A stretch of 64,000 bases of DNA from Pseudomonas oryzihabitans (GCF_007665395.1 NZ_VDND01000012.1:124001-188000), one strand, 5' to 3'; shown: positions 18,198 to 26,954, numbered from the stretch's first letter. Made by a program: numbers and translations. Notes: generated by a model from the letters alone, not told the origin.

Positions 18198-18232
18198 TGG
18201 TCATTCCGGGCGGTTATCGCCCGGAATGACCA
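18198..18232. terminator. Perfect 15-base inverted repeat downstream of Liv system 2
   Basis: Arms of 15 bases (18198-18212 and 18218-18232, core CATTCCGGGCG) flank a 5-base loop GTTAT. It lies 40 bases beyond the stop of the LivF-like gene of system 2, as expected of a terminator, and upstream of the chemoreceptor. There is no T-run, so it may instead be a REP-like element. Confidence 0.5.
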
Positions 18233-18271
18233 TCGGCACGGAGGCAGCGAACTCAGCGCCCCCATTCGCCT

Positions 18272-19015
18272 TCAGCCCACCCCCAGGTAAGCGGCCTGCA
18301 CCGCCTCTCGCGACAGACTCTCGCCCGGCACGCCGGCCTGCACCACCTGGCCGCTTTCCAGCACATAGGCCTGGTGGGCAAAGTCCAGGGCGATGGCACT
18401 GTTCTGCTCGGCCATCAGTACGCTCAGGCCCTCTTCGCGATTCAAGCGGGCGACGCTTGCGAAGATCTCCTCAACGAGCAACGGCGCCAGGCCCATGGAC
18501 GGCTCGTCCAGCAACAGCAGCCGCGGCCGCGCCATGAGCGCGCGGCCCAGGGCGATCATCTGCTGCTCGCCGCCCGAAGTCAGACCCGCCAGCTGCCGGC
18601 GCTTGGCGGCCAGGCGCGGAAACCAGGCGTAGATGCGCTCCAGCTCGGTGCGCTGCGCGCCGCGCCCCAGGCGCCGGACGAAGCCGCCACTGAGCAGGTT
18701 TTCCTCCACGCTCAGCCGGCCGAAGCAGTGGCGGCCTTCCAGCACCTGGACCAGTCCGGCACGCACCCGGGCATCCGGCGCCTGGCCGGCCAGATCCCTA
18801 CCCTCATAGCGGATGGCGCCGCGGACCAGCTCGCCGCGACCGGCGCCGAGCAAGCCGGAGATGGCCTTGAGCGTGGTGCTCTTGCCCGCGCCATTGGCGC
18901 CCAGCAGGGCCACCACCTGCCCCTGCCGGACCTCCAGGCTGACCCCGCTGACGGCCAGGATGGCGCCGTCGTAGCGGACTTCGATGGCGTCGACCGCCAG
19001 CAGGGGGGTGGTCAT
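18272..19015 (-). CDS. Liv-type ABC ATP-binding protein (LivF-like), system 2
   Basis: A 247-residue LivF-like ATPase with Walker A GANGAGKST, signature TSGGEQQMIALGRAL and Walker B LLLLDEPSMGLAP. An AAGGAGAG site lies just before ATG 19015. It ends the five-gene operon 23167-18272 and is a clear paralog of 10190-10951. Confidence 0.87.
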   Translation of the reverse strand: MTTPLLAVDAIEVRYDGAILAVSGVSLEVRQGQVVALLGANGAGKSTTLKAISGLLGAGRGELVRGAIRYEGRDLAGQAPDARVRAGLVQVLEGRHCFGRLSVEENLLSGGFVRRLGRGAQRTELERIYAWFPRLAAKRRQLAGLTSGGEQQMIALGRALMARPRLLLLDEPSMGLAPLLVEEIFASVARLNREEGLSVLMAEQNSAIALDFAHQAYVLESGQVVQAGVPGESLSREAVQAAYLGVG

Positions 19016-19017
19016 CC

Positions 19018-20340
19018 TCAACTCTCCTTGCTGCAATCGCGCGGGGTGATGCCCTTTTCCTTGGCGTACTGCTTGGCCGAGGCCTCGATGATCGGCCGCA
19101 GGAAGGCACGGTCGGCCTGCACCCAGCCGCTCACCAGCTGCCACTTCTCGCCATCCCATTGCTGCATGCGGATGGCGCCACCGCCTTCATGGTCGGCGCA
19201 GGAGAGTTTGAGCGGCTGCACCAGCCCCTTGGCGCCCAGCGCCTGCAAGCGGGCGTCATCTAGGTTCAGGTGCTCGAAACCCCAGCGTACCTGCTCGCCG
19301 GTGAGGGGTTTGTCACCATACTTGGCCTGGGCCACGCGCAGCGCCTCGACGTTGAGGATGCCGTTGACCACCCCGAGGTTGTAGTAGACGGTGCCGAAGC
19401 GCTTGGGATCGGCCAGATCGCTCTGCCCCTTGGCCACCACGTCGCGCTCGATGCCCTGCAGCACCGGGAAGTCGGTCCCCGAGGGGTGGGTGGTGATGGC
19501 CAGGAAGCCCTTGGCCGCCGCCCCGGCCGGGCGGACGTCTTCCTCGGAGTTGCTCCAGATGTTGCCGATGATGTGGTCGACCGGATAGCCGACCTTCTGC
19601 GCGGTCTTGATCGCCACCGGATTCATCACGCCCCAGCCGCGCAGGATCACCCAGTCCGGCTTGAGCCGGCGGATGTTGAGCCACTGGGATTGCTGCTCGT
19701 TGCCCGGATGGGGCACCTCCAGCAGGGTCAGCTCGAAGCCATAGCGATCCGCCAGTTTCTGCAGCACCTCATTGGTCTCCTTGCCGTAGGGCGAGCCGTG
19801 GTAGAGGGTGACGATCTTCTTGCCCTTGAGGCTGTCGACCCCGCCGCCCTGCTGGGCGATCCAGTTGAGGATAGCCGAGACCTCCGAATAGGGATTGAGC
19901 TGCAGCGGGAAGACATAGGGGAAAACGCTGCCGTCGGTGGAATCGGTACGGCCGTGGTTGATGGTGATCAGCGGCAGGTGGTCGGCGGTGGAGCGCTCCA
20001 GGGTGGCATAGGCGATGCCCACCGACAGCGGATTGGTCGCCGCCGCGGGCGCGCCGTCATGGCCGTTCTTCAGGCGCTCGTAGCATTCCACGCCCTTCTC
20101 GACGATGTACTCGGTCTCGCACTCGCTCCACACCAGCTTGACGCCATTCACGCCGCCGTTGGCATTGACGTACTTCAGGTAGTCGATGAAACCGCCGAAG
20201 AAGCCGGTGCCGCCCGCCGCATAGGGACCGACGCGATAGCTCTGCAGCGGGAAATATTGCTCGCCCGCGGCCTGGGCGGGACCGAAGGTGGTGAGGCCCA
20301 GGGCCAGGACGAGGCTGCCGAGCAGATGACGTTTGAACAT
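19018..20340 (-). CDS. Liv-type ABC substrate-binding protein, system 2
   Basis: A 440-residue periplasmic binding protein. The signal peptide MFKRHLLGSLVLALGL ends near AQAAGE. It parallels the system 1 protein from end to end, including GVNGVKLVWSECETEY, DWVILRGWGVMNPVAIKTA and SCADHEGGGAIRMQQWDG. The gene is two bases from the LivF-like start. The ligand is unknown. Confidence 0.86.
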   Translation of the reverse strand: MFKRHLLGSLVLALGLTTFGPAQAAGEQYFPLQSYRVGPYAAGGTGFFGGFIDYLKYVNANGGVNGVKLVWSECETEYIVEKGVECYERLKNGHDGAPAAATNPLSVGIAYATLERSTADHLPLITINHGRTDSTDGSVFPYVFPLQLNPYSEVSAILNWIAQQGGGVDSLKGKKIVTLYHGSPYGKETNEVLQKLADRYGFELTLLEVPHPGNEQQSQWLNIRRLKPDWVILRGWGVMNPVAIKTAQKVGYPVDHIIGNIWSNSEEDVRPAGAAAKGFLAITTHPSGTDFPVLQGIERDVVAKGQSDLADPKRFGTVYYNLGVVNGILNVEALRVAQAKYGDKPLTGEQVRWGFEHLNLDDARLQALGAKGLVQPLKLSCADHEGGGAIRMQQWDGEKWQLVSGWVQADRAFLRPIIEASAKQYAKEKGITPRDCSKES

Positions 20341-20399
20341 AGGGACTTTCCTTGTAGGGATGGAGCGCCAGCGGGCTTTCCCGCCGGCAGGGAATGAAG

Positions 20400-21446
20400 T
20401 CAGCGCCGGTACAGGCGTTGCCAGGCGCGGGTGGCGAGGCGGGCCAGGCCCTCGGGTTCCTTGATCAGCACCAGGATGATCAGGGCGCCGAAGACCATCT
20501 TTTGCAGGTTCTCCAACTGACCCGCGGCGATGAGATCGCCCGGCAACCAGCCGGCCAGGTTGGAGAGCAACAGCGGGAACAGCACGATGAAGGCCGCGCC
20601 GTAGAGGCTGCCAGCCAGGCTGCCCAGGCCGCCGAGAATGACGATGAAGAGAATCTGGAAGGAGCGACTCAGGTCGAAACCATTGGGCTCCACGGTACCC
20701 AGGTAGGTGAAGGCCCAGAGCGCCCCGGCGACGCCGAGGTAGAAGCCGCTGAAGGCGAAGGCCAACAGTTTGGCTCGCACCACCGAGAGGCCCATCACCG
20801 CGGCGGCCGTCTCGCGGTCGCGCACCGCCATCCAGGTGCGGCCCAGCTCGCCCTGCACCAGTCGCGCGGCCAAGGCGAACAGCACCAGCACCACGATCAG
20901 GGTGGCCAGATAGCGACCCAGCGGCCCGCCGAAGTCCTGGCCCAGCAGCACCAGCGGTGGCGCGCTGATGACCCCCGAGGCGTTGCCATGGGAGAACCAG
21001 TCGAAACGGGTCAGCGCCCAGAGGATGAAGAATTGTGCGGCCAGGCTGGAGACGATCAGGTAGAAGCCGCGAATCCTCAGGCTGGGCAGGCCGAACAGCA
21101 AGGAGACCAGGGCTGCCAGCAGGCCACCGGCGAACAGGCACAGGGGCAGGGGCAGCCCCAGGCGTACCTGCAGGTTGTAGGTGGCGAAGGCGCCCACCGC
21201 CATGAAGGCGGCCGAGCCCAGCGACAGCTGCCCGGCGTAGCCGGTGAGAAGATTCAATCCCAGCCCGGCCAGGGCCAGCACCAGGAAGGGAATCAGCAGA
21301 GCATTGAACAGGTAGTCGTTGCCGAGCCAGGGCAGCAGGCCGAAAGCCAGAGCCAGGAGGCCGGCCACTACCAGGCGTGCCGGCCGAATCGCAGGCGCAC
21401 GGGGAGACAGCGGACGCGCAGCGAGCGCGTCGACGGAGGTGGTCAT
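20400..21446 (-). CDS. Liv-type ABC permease (LivM-like), system 2
   Basis: A 348-residue permease with the LivM features GLNLLTGYAGQLSLGSAAFMAVGAFA, VRDRETAAAVMGLSV and QILFIVILGGLGSLAGSLYG. It lies 10 bases after the LivH-like gene and 59 bases before the binding-protein gene. Compared with system 1, this operon has no large gap between LivM and the binding protein. Confidence 0.87.
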   Translation of the reverse strand: MTTSVDALAARPLSPRAPAIRPARLVVAGLLALAFGLLPWLGNDYLFNALLIPFLVLALAGLGLNLLTGYAGQLSLGSAAFMAVGAFATYNLQVRLGLPLPLCLFAGGLLAALVSLLFGLPSLRIRGFYLIVSSLAAQFFILWALTRFDWFSHGNASGVISAPPLVLLGQDFGGPLGRYLATLIVVLVLFALAARLVQGELGRTWMAVRDRETAAAVMGLSVVRAKLLAFAFSGFYLGVAGALWAFTYLGTVEPNGFDLSRSFQILFIVILGGLGSLAGSLYGAAFIVLFPLLLSNLAGWLPGDLIAAGQLENLQKMVFGALIILVLIKEPEGLARLATRAWQRLYRR

Positions 21447-21456
21447 GGTGAATCCT

Positions 21457-22338
21457 CTAGACGCGCTCGACCGTGGGTTCGCCGAACAGGCCGACCGGTC
21501 GAATCAGCAGAAAGACCAGGGCGAAGGCATAGGGAAACCAGTTCTCGATGCCGCTGCCGATGAAGGGACCGAGATAGACCTCGGCGAGCTTTTCACTGGC
21601 CCCGATCAACAGCCCGCCGACGATGGCGCCGGTGATCGAGGAGAAGCCGCCGATGATCAGCACCGGCAGCGCCTTGAGCACGATCAGCGACAGCGAGAAT
21701 TGCACGCCGAGCCGCGCGCCCCAGAGCAGTCCGGCCACCAGGCCGACACAGCCCGCCACCGCCCACACCAGCGCCCAGATCCGCGGCAGGCGGATGCCCA
21801 CCGCCTGGGCCGCCAGCGGATCGTCGGCCACGGCGCGCAGCGAGATGCCCAGCCGCGTCCGTTCGAACAGCAGCGACAGGCCCACCACCAGGAGCGCCGC
21901 CACCGCGGCGGCGAACAGATCGAAGGACGACAGCAACAGGTCGCCCACTTCCAGCGGACTGTCCTCGATGCCGAGGTCGAGGCCGTGCACCTGGGCCCCC
22001 CACAGCGCCTGGGCGGCACCCTCGAGGAAATAGGCCAGCCCCAGGGTGGCCATGAACAGCACCAGCGGCGAGCGATTCACCAGCGGCCGCAGCACCGTGT
22101 GCTCCACTGCCACCGCCAGCAGCACCATGACGCCCGCCGTGATCAGCAGCGCCAGCCAACCAGGCAGGCCGCGCTCCACCAGGCTGACATAGGTCAGGGC
22201 GGCGAACAGCAGCATGGCGCCTTGAGCGAAATTGAACACGCCCGACGCCCGGTAGATGAGCACGAAGCCCAGCGCCACCAGGGCATACATCACCCCGGCG
22301 AGCAGGCCGCCGAGCAAGACTTCCAAGAAAAACGCCAT
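21457..22338 (-). CDS. Liv-type ABC permease (LivH-like), system 2
   Basis: A 293-residue LivH-like permease with GLLAGVMYALVALGFVLIYRASG, FNFAQGAMLLFAAL, LRAVADDPLAAQAVGI and VLIIGGFSSITGAIVGG. It starts 28 bases after the LivG-like gene. Its length and spacing of motifs equal those of the system 1 protein at 13560-14441. Confidence 0.87.
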   Translation of the reverse strand: MAFFLEVLLGGLLAGVMYALVALGFVLIYRASGVFNFAQGAMLLFAALTYVSLVERGLPGWLALLITAGVMVLLAVAVEHTVLRPLVNRSPLVLFMATLGLAYFLEGAAQALWGAQVHGLDLGIEDSPLEVGDLLLSSFDLFAAAVAALLVVGLSLLFERTRLGISLRAVADDPLAAQAVGIRLPRIWALVWAVAGCVGLVAGLLWGARLGVQFSLSLIVLKALPVLIIGGFSSITGAIVGGLLIGASEKLAEVYLGPFIGSGIENWFPYAFALVFLLIRPVGLFGEPTVERV

Positions 22339-22366
22339 GGTTTTCTCCCTGTGGCGTGCTTATTCC

Positions 22367-23167
22367 CTAGTGGCGAGTGCCCAGGTAGGCGGCTATCACC
22401 GCCGGGTCCTGCCGTACCACAGCGGGTGCGCCGTCGGCGATGAGGCGCCCGTAGTCCAGCACCACCACGTGATCCGCCAGTTGCATCACCACCTGGATGT
22501 CGTGCTCGATCAGCACCACGGTGACGCCGCGCTCGCGGTTGATGGCCTGGATGTAGCCGCTCAATTCCTGCTTCTCCCCGGCGTTCATCCCGGCCATGGG
22601 CTCGTCGAGCAACAGCAGGCGGGGCTCGGCCGCCAGCGCCCGGGCCAGTTCCACCCGCTTCTGCAAGCCATAGGGCAGGCTGCCCACGGGGGTCTCGCGC
22701 CAGGGGCCCAGGTGCAGGAAGTCCAGCGCCCACTCGGCCACCGCGCGCTGCGCCCGCTCTTCCGCTGGGCCCCGGCCCAGGGCGAAGACCTGTTCCGGCC
22801 AGGAGGCCCGGCGATGGCGCCCACGCCCGGTAAGTACGTTGTCCAGCACGCTCATGCCCTTGAACAGCGCCAGGTTCTGGAAGGTGCGAGCAACCCCGGC
22901 GTGGGCGGCAGCCTGGGGCCGACGCAAGGCCTTGGGGCTACCGGCCAGCCGCACCCTGCCCTGCTGGGGTCGGTAGAGTCCGTTGATCACATTGAGCAGC
23001 GAACTCTTGCCGGCGCCATTGGGCCCGATGAGGGCGCAGATCTCGCCCTCGCGGACCTGGAAGCTGACCCCGGTGAAGGCCGTGACCCCACCGAAAGCCA
23101 GCGCCAGGTCGCTGACCTCCAGCACTACCGGCGGTCGCGCGCTGGCCGTCGCCAGGCTCGCCCCCAT
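22367..23167 (-). CDS. Liv-type ABC ATP-binding protein (LivG-like), system 2
   Basis: A 266-residue LivG-like ATPase. Walker A is GPNGAGKSS, then GVARTFQNLALFKGMSVLDN, the LPYGLQKRVELARAL signature variant and LLLLDEPMAGMN. It starts 4 bases after the sfnG stop, placing the whole second importer in one transcription unit behind dimethylsulfone monooxygenase. That linkage suggests the importer brings in a sulfur compound; this is inference. Confidence 0.87.
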   Translation of the reverse strand: MGASLATASARPPVVLEVSDLALAFGGVTAFTGVSFQVREGEICALIGPNGAGKSSLLNVINGLYRPQQGRVRLAGSPKALRRPQAAAHAGVARTFQNLALFKGMSVLDNVLTGRGRHRRASWPEQVFALGRGPAEERAQRAVAEWALDFLHLGPWRETPVGSLPYGLQKRVELARALAAEPRLLLLDEPMAGMNAGEKQELSGYIQAINRERGVTVVLIEHDIQVVMQLADHVVVLDYGRLIADGAPAVVRQDPAVIAAYLGTRH

Positions 23168-23170
23168 GGC

Positions 23171-24262
23171 CTAGGCCGCCGCCTGCGCCGCGGCGCGGGC
23201 TTCCAGTTCGCGTACCAGCGGCAGTACCCGCTTGCCGAAGTACTCCACCTCCTCCTGGAAGTGCAGGAAGCCGGCCAGCACCAGGTCCACGCCCTCCGCC
23301 TTGAGCGCCACGATACGCTCGGCGATCTGCTCGGGGGTGCCGATCAGATTGGGCTTGAAGCCATCGTTGTACTGCACCAGGTCCTCGAAGCTGGAATTGG
23401 CCCAGTTGCCCTTGCCTTCCGGGCTGGCGGCACCGGCCTGGCGCGCGGCATCGCCAAAGGCCTTGACCGCCTCGGGATTGGCCTGGGCGACGATGTCCTG
23501 CAGCACCTCGCGCGCCTCGGCCTCGGTGTCGCGGGCGATGACGAAGGCGTTGACGCCGATCTTGACCTCGCGCCCCTCCGCCGCCGCCTTGGCGCGCAGG
23601 TCCTGCACCTGGGCGCGGATGTCCTCGCGGGTGCCGCCGTTGGTGAAGTACCAGTCCGAGACCCGCGCGGCCATGTCCCGCGCCGCCCGCGAACTACCGC
23701 CCTGGAAGATCTCCGGGTGCGGCTGCTGCAGCGGCTTGGGCTTCAGGGTGTAGTCGCGGAAGCGATAGAAGTCACCGGCGAAGGTGAAGTTGTCCTGGGT
23801 CCAGATGCCCTTGAGGGCGCGGATGAATTCCTCGGAGCGGCGATAGCGCTCGTCGTGCTCCAGCCAGGGTTCGCCGATGCCGTGGAATTCACCCTTGAAC
23901 CAGCCGGACACCAGGTTGATGGCGATGCGGCCGTTGGTGAGCTGGTCGATGGTCGCCAGCTGCTTGGCCGCCAGCGCCGGATTCCACGGCCCGGGCAGGA
24001 TGGCGGCGATCACCTTGAGCCGCTCGGTGGCGGCCAGCAGAGCATGGCTGAAGGCCACGGATTCGTGCTGGTACTCGGCGCCGTAGCCGGCGGTGAAGCG
24101 GATCTGCGTCAGGGCGTAGTCGAAGCCGGCCTGCTCGGCGAGCTGGGCCAGCTTGCGGTTGTAGTCGATACCCCAGTGGGTGCGCTGCTCGATGTTGCTG
24201 ACGACCAGGCCGCCGCTGACGTTGGGGACCCAATAGGCGAATTTGACGGGATTCTGCGACAT
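23171..24262 (-). CDS. sfnG: FMNH2-dependent dimethylsulfone monooxygenase
   Basis: A 363-residue luciferase-like monooxygenase that converts dimethylsulfone to methanesulfinate using reduced flavin, feeding sulfur assimilation. It opens VKFAYWVPNVSGGLVVS and carries EQRTHWGIDYNRKLAQLAE, QIRFTAGYGAEYQHESV, LPGPWNPALAAKQLATIDQL and EIFQGGSSRAARDMAARVSDW, all recalled as strongly conserved in SfnG. ATG 24262 was chosen because it fits the family N-terminus and has a GGAG site; the longer frame adds 21 unrelated residues. It leads the second Liv-type operon. Confidence 0.88.
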   Translation of the reverse strand: MSQNPVKFAYWVPNVSGGLVVSNIEQRTHWGIDYNRKLAQLAEQAGFDYALTQIRFTAGYGAEYQHESVAFSHALLAATERLKVIAAILPGPWNPALAAKQLATIDQLTNGRIAINLVSGWFKGEFHGIGEPWLEHDERYRRSEEFIRALKGIWTQDNFTFAGDFYRFRDYTLKPKPLQQPHPEIFQGGSSRAARDMAARVSDWYFTNGGTREDIRAQVQDLRAKAAAEGREVKIGVNAFVIARDTEAEAREVLQDIVAQANPEAVKAFGDAARQAGAASPEGKGNWANSSFEDLVQYNDGFKPNLIGTPEQIAERIVALKAEGVDLVLAGFLHFQEEVEYFGKRVLPLVRELEARAAAQAAA

Positions 24263-24324
24263 GCAAAGGTGCTCCGGGTTGGGCTCGCCGTACCGGCCGA
24301 GCGAAACTGTTACCCCGAGTGCCA

Positions 24325-24341
24325 ATCAAGAACCGAACCAA
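24325..24341 (-). promoter_or_regulatory. sfnG: Possible sigma-54-like promoter for sfnG
   Basis: The minus strand reads TTGGTTCGGTTCTTGAT, 63 bases before the sfnG start. It matches TTGG-CG at -24 and TTG at -12, but has GA where GC is expected. In P. putida, sfnFG is controlled by the sigma-54 activator SfnR, so the position is suggestive. No sfnR gene is present in this window. Confidence 0.25.
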
Positions 24342-24392
24342 GTCTGTAATTCTTTAAAAATCAATCAGTTGCATAAAAAAGCAAGACGATTT

Positions 24393-24477
24393 CAGCTGTG
24401 CCCTCAGCCACAGCTGTCCAACCGCTGTTGCCTGGGCAACAGCTCGCCAAAGCGTCTGCGCCGGGCTTCTCGCCCGG
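24393..24477. terminator. Three consecutive hairpins between the signal-less binding-protein gene and sfnG
   Basis: CAGCTGTG/CACAGCTG (24393-24400/24409-24416), GCTGTTGCC/GGCAACAGC (24424-24432/24435-24443) and CCGGGC/GCCCGG (24461-24466/24472-24477) lie in a row. The last is 11 bases after the stop at 24488 and is the likely terminator of that minus-strand operon. None has a long T-run. Confidence 0.45.
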
Positions 24478-24487
24478 TGATACGGAC

Positions 24488-25672
24488 TCAGGCCGCCGTG
24501 GTACGCAGGAATTCGCTCCAGCGCCTTACCAGGTAGTTGTGCTCGTCCATCACCGAATTCCAGACGCCGATATGTCCCATCCGCTCGGCGTAGGAGCCGC
24601 CCTCGCGGCGCTGCCCCACCTCGATCAACGGCAGGCCGTCACTGCCTAGCAGCTGTTCCCGGGCCGGCAGGCCGCCGTACCAGAAGTCCCACTCGGCGGC
24701 GCTCAGGTGGTCGCGCGCCCGCACCGGATTGGCGATGTAGAACCCCTGGCGGGCCATGACCGCGCCGGGCCAACCGGCCAGCCACCAGTTGAGGTAGGCA
24801 TAGGCGGCATCGCGCACCCGCCCTTCGGCGCAGCGCGACAACGACAGACCACCGAACCAGGCGCGATAGCCTTCCCGCGGCACCGCCACCCGGTAGTCCA
24901 CTCCGGCCCGATGCAGGGCCATGAGCATGGGTGACCAGAGACTCTGGATATCCACCCCGGCGGCCAGGGTCAGCTCGCCCGCGCTACGGTCATCGGACCA
25001 GAAGGCGGCGAAATGCCGATGCCGCTGGCGCTCCACCAGCAACTCGGCCAGGCGGTCGATCTCGTCCAGGCGCAGGTTGCCAATGTCGTCGAAACGCGCG
25101 AGGCCGGCGGCCTGGATCGCCAGGGCGGCATCCAGGGCACCAATGGCCGCGTCGCTCTGCAAGGCACTGTGGCCGCACCAGCCTTCGTCGATCAGCCAGG
25201 CCCAGCTTTCCTCCTCGCCGACCAGGCCGGCAGGCAGGCTCTCCGGGCGATAGGCGAAGCTGTCGGCGTTGTGGGTCAGCGGCAGCATGCTGATGCGCTC
25301 GCTGGGCTGGCCGCCCAAGCTGCCGTCGTGCTGCACATAGAGCCGGTCGCAGGGCCGGCAGCCTGGTGCCAGGCGATCCGTGGCATGCAGCCGGCCGCGC
25401 TTGGGCAGGTCGTTGATCTCCTCCCACAGGGCGAGGCGACGCGTGTCGATGGGCTGGATGGCCCGCGCCGGCCAGACGAAGTCGACGTTGTGGAACCACT
25501 GGTCGTAGAGGTCGTAGCTGCCCGGCTCCAGCACGGCGATGCGCTGGGCGGTCTGGACGTCGTGGATCTGGTAGACCAGGCGGATGCCCAGTTCCGCCTC
25601 CGCGCGCTGGCGGATGGGTTCGAGCAGGGTCACCGAGGTGCCCAGCACCCGCAGCGTCAGCGGCGTGCTCAT
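24488..25672 (-). CDS. Family 1-type solute-binding-like protein without signal peptide
   Basis: A 394-residue protein resembling PotD/spermidine-type extracellular solute-binding proteins: LRVLGTSVTLLEPIRQRAE at the start, GSYDLYDQWFHNVDFVWPARAIQPID, MLPLTHNADSFAYRPE, and AYAYLNWWLAGWPGAVMARQGFYIANP near the C-terminus. ATG 25672 overlaps the GTPase stop (ATGA), and there is no signal peptide at this or a later start, so it may be cytoplasmic or exported by another route. Its function is not known. It belongs to the three-gene overlap chain 26954-24488. Confidence 0.65.
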   Translation of the reverse strand: MSTPLTLRVLGTSVTLLEPIRQRAEAELGIRLVYQIHDVQTAQRIAVLEPGSYDLYDQWFHNVDFVWPARAIQPIDTRRLALWEEINDLPKRGRLHATDRLAPGCRPCDRLYVQHDGSLGGQPSERISMLPLTHNADSFAYRPESLPAGLVGEEESWAWLIDEGWCGHSALQSDAAIGALDAALAIQAAGLARFDDIGNLRLDEIDRLAELLVERQRHRHFAAFWSDDRSAGELTLAAGVDIQSLWSPMLMALHRAGVDYRVAVPREGYRAWFGGLSLSRCAEGRVRDAAYAYLNWWLAGWPGAVMARQGFYIANPVRARDHLSAAEWDFWYGGLPAREQLLGSDGLPLIEVGQRREGGSYAERMGHIGVWNSVMDEHNYLVRRWSEFLRTTAA

Positions 25673-26658
25673 GCCGCCCGCCCCAGGCCGCCCATGAAGG
25701 CGGCGAAGGAGCGCCGGAGCAGCGCGGTGTCCAGGTCGCGGACGATGAACACCAGCCGCGAGCGGCGGGCGCCGGCCGGCCAGGCCGGCAGGTGCACCGG
25801 CGGATGCAGGCTGTGCTGCACGCCATGGATGACGATGGGTTGGCTGGCGTCGATCACGTCGAGGATACCCTTGACTCGCAGGATGCGTTGCCCGTGGCAT
25901 CTTAGCAGCATCGACAGCCACACCCCGAAGGCCATCCAGTCCAGTGGCCGGTCGAACTCCAGGCAGCAGACCTCGGCGCTGCCGTGGCGGCCCTCGGCGA
26001 CGGCGGCGAACAGTCGCCAGCGACCGACCTCGGCGGCCGGATCGGCAGCGCGCAGTCCCTCGCCCAGCAGCAGGTCGTCACCACTGGCCACGCTGGCCGC
26101 CAGGGCGCGGCTGGCGGTGGGATTGAAGCGCGCCAGGTGGCAGTCGAGTGCTTCCAGGATGGCGGGGGTGACGCGGTCGGCCTTGCTCAGCAGCAGCCGG
26201 TCGGCGGCGGTGACCTGGTTGAGCCATTCCGCGTGCAGGCCTTCCTGCAAGGCGGCGTGCTCGGCGTCCACCACCGTCACCAGCAACCCCAGGTGGAAGC
26301 GTCCGCGCAGTTGCGGATCGAGGTTGAGGGTCGCGAGGATGGGGCCGGGATCGGCCAGCCCGGTGGTCTCCAGCAGCACCCGGCGGAAGGCCGGGATCTC
26401 GCCGCGGCTGCGACGGCCGTGCAGGGTCAGCAGCGCAGCCTTGAGATCGCCGCGCACCGAGCAGCAGACGCAGCCGCTGGGCAGCAGCACGGTATCGGGC
26501 GCCACCTCTTCCACCAGCAGGTGATCGATGCCCACCTCGCCGAATTCGTTGATCAGCAGCGCCGTCTCGCCCAGCGCCTCCTCGGCCAGCAAGCGCCGCA
26601 ACAAAGTGGTCTTGCCGCTGCCGAGAAAGCCGGTGATGACGTTGACCGCTAGGCTCAT
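25669..26658 (-). CDS. COG0523/CobW-family P-loop GTPase (putative metallochaperone)
   Basis: A 329-residue G3E-family GTPase. The P-loop GFLGSGKT is at residues 10-17, NEFGEVGIDH at 37-46, and the metal-binding CxCC motif (Cys63, Cys65, Cys66) follows. SKAD stands in place of NKxD, and a CobW C-terminal domain follows (about 225-320) with VKGILDV and VIHGVQHSLHPP. Members deliver zinc, cobalt or other metals to client enzymes or support metal-dependent hydratases. Probable clients here are the metal hydrolases of the adjacent cluster, by inference. It overlaps its neighbours on both sides by 4 bases. Confidence 0.8.
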   Translation of the reverse strand: MSLAVNVITGFLGSGKTTLLRRLLAEEALGETALLINEFGEVGIDHLLVEEVAPDTVLLPSGCVCCSVRGDLKAALLTLHGRRSRGEIPAFRRVLLETTGLADPGPILATLNLDPQLRGRFHLGLLVTVVDAEHAALQEGLHAEWLNQVTAADRLLLSKADRVTPAILEALDCHLARFNPTASRALAASVASGDDLLLGEGLRAADPAAEVGRWRLFAAVAEGRHGSAEVCCLEFDRPLDWMAFGVWLSMLLRCHGQRILRVKGILDVIDASQPIVIHGVQHSLHPPVHLPAWPAGARRSRLVFIVRDLDTALLRRSFAAFMGGLGRAA

Positions 26659-26954
26659 GGCGCCGCCTCCAGTGGCGCCAGCACCCGCGGGTCCAGCGGA
26701 TCGAGCGGACGCCCCAGCACCGTCTCGGCCTGGCGCCAGAGGTCGTCCAGCCCTTCGGCCAGGGCCTGGCGCCCGGTCGGTCCCTGGATCAGGTAGGAGG
26801 CGCCCTGGACGTCGCTCACCGTGAGCCGGAACGGCGCCACCACCCGGTTGATGGCGGCGACCCGGCGTAGCCGCTCGCGCCGCCGGGGCAGGTCGTCGGC
26901 CAACGGATCGCTCCAATGGAGATCCGGTCCGAGCAGGCCGCAGAGTCCGCACAT
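26655..26954 (-). CDS. Small conserved-looking protein with N-terminal CxxC
   Basis: A 99-residue protein of unknown function. It begins MCGLCGLLGPDLHWSD, giving a Cys2/Cys5 pair that could bind metal or iron-sulfur. The middle is arginine-rich (RRRERLRRVAAINRVV), followed by QGASYLIQGPTGRQALAEGLDDLW. Its stop overlaps the GTPase start, so the two are co-translated. It lies 9 bases after the SDR gene. A metal-handling role with the GTPase is inferred only from coupling and the cysteines. Confidence 0.6.
   Translation of the reverse strand: MCGLCGLLGPDLHWSDPLADDLPRRRERLRRVAAINRVVAPFRLTVSDVQGASYLIQGPTGRQALAEGLDDLWRQAETVLGRPLDPLDPRVLAPLEAAP

Noticed and set aside
24300..24325. Sigma-54 promoter at TTGGCACTCGGGGTAAC before sfnG
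   Set aside because: The -24-like TTGGCAC is good but the position ten bases after GG is AA rather than GC.
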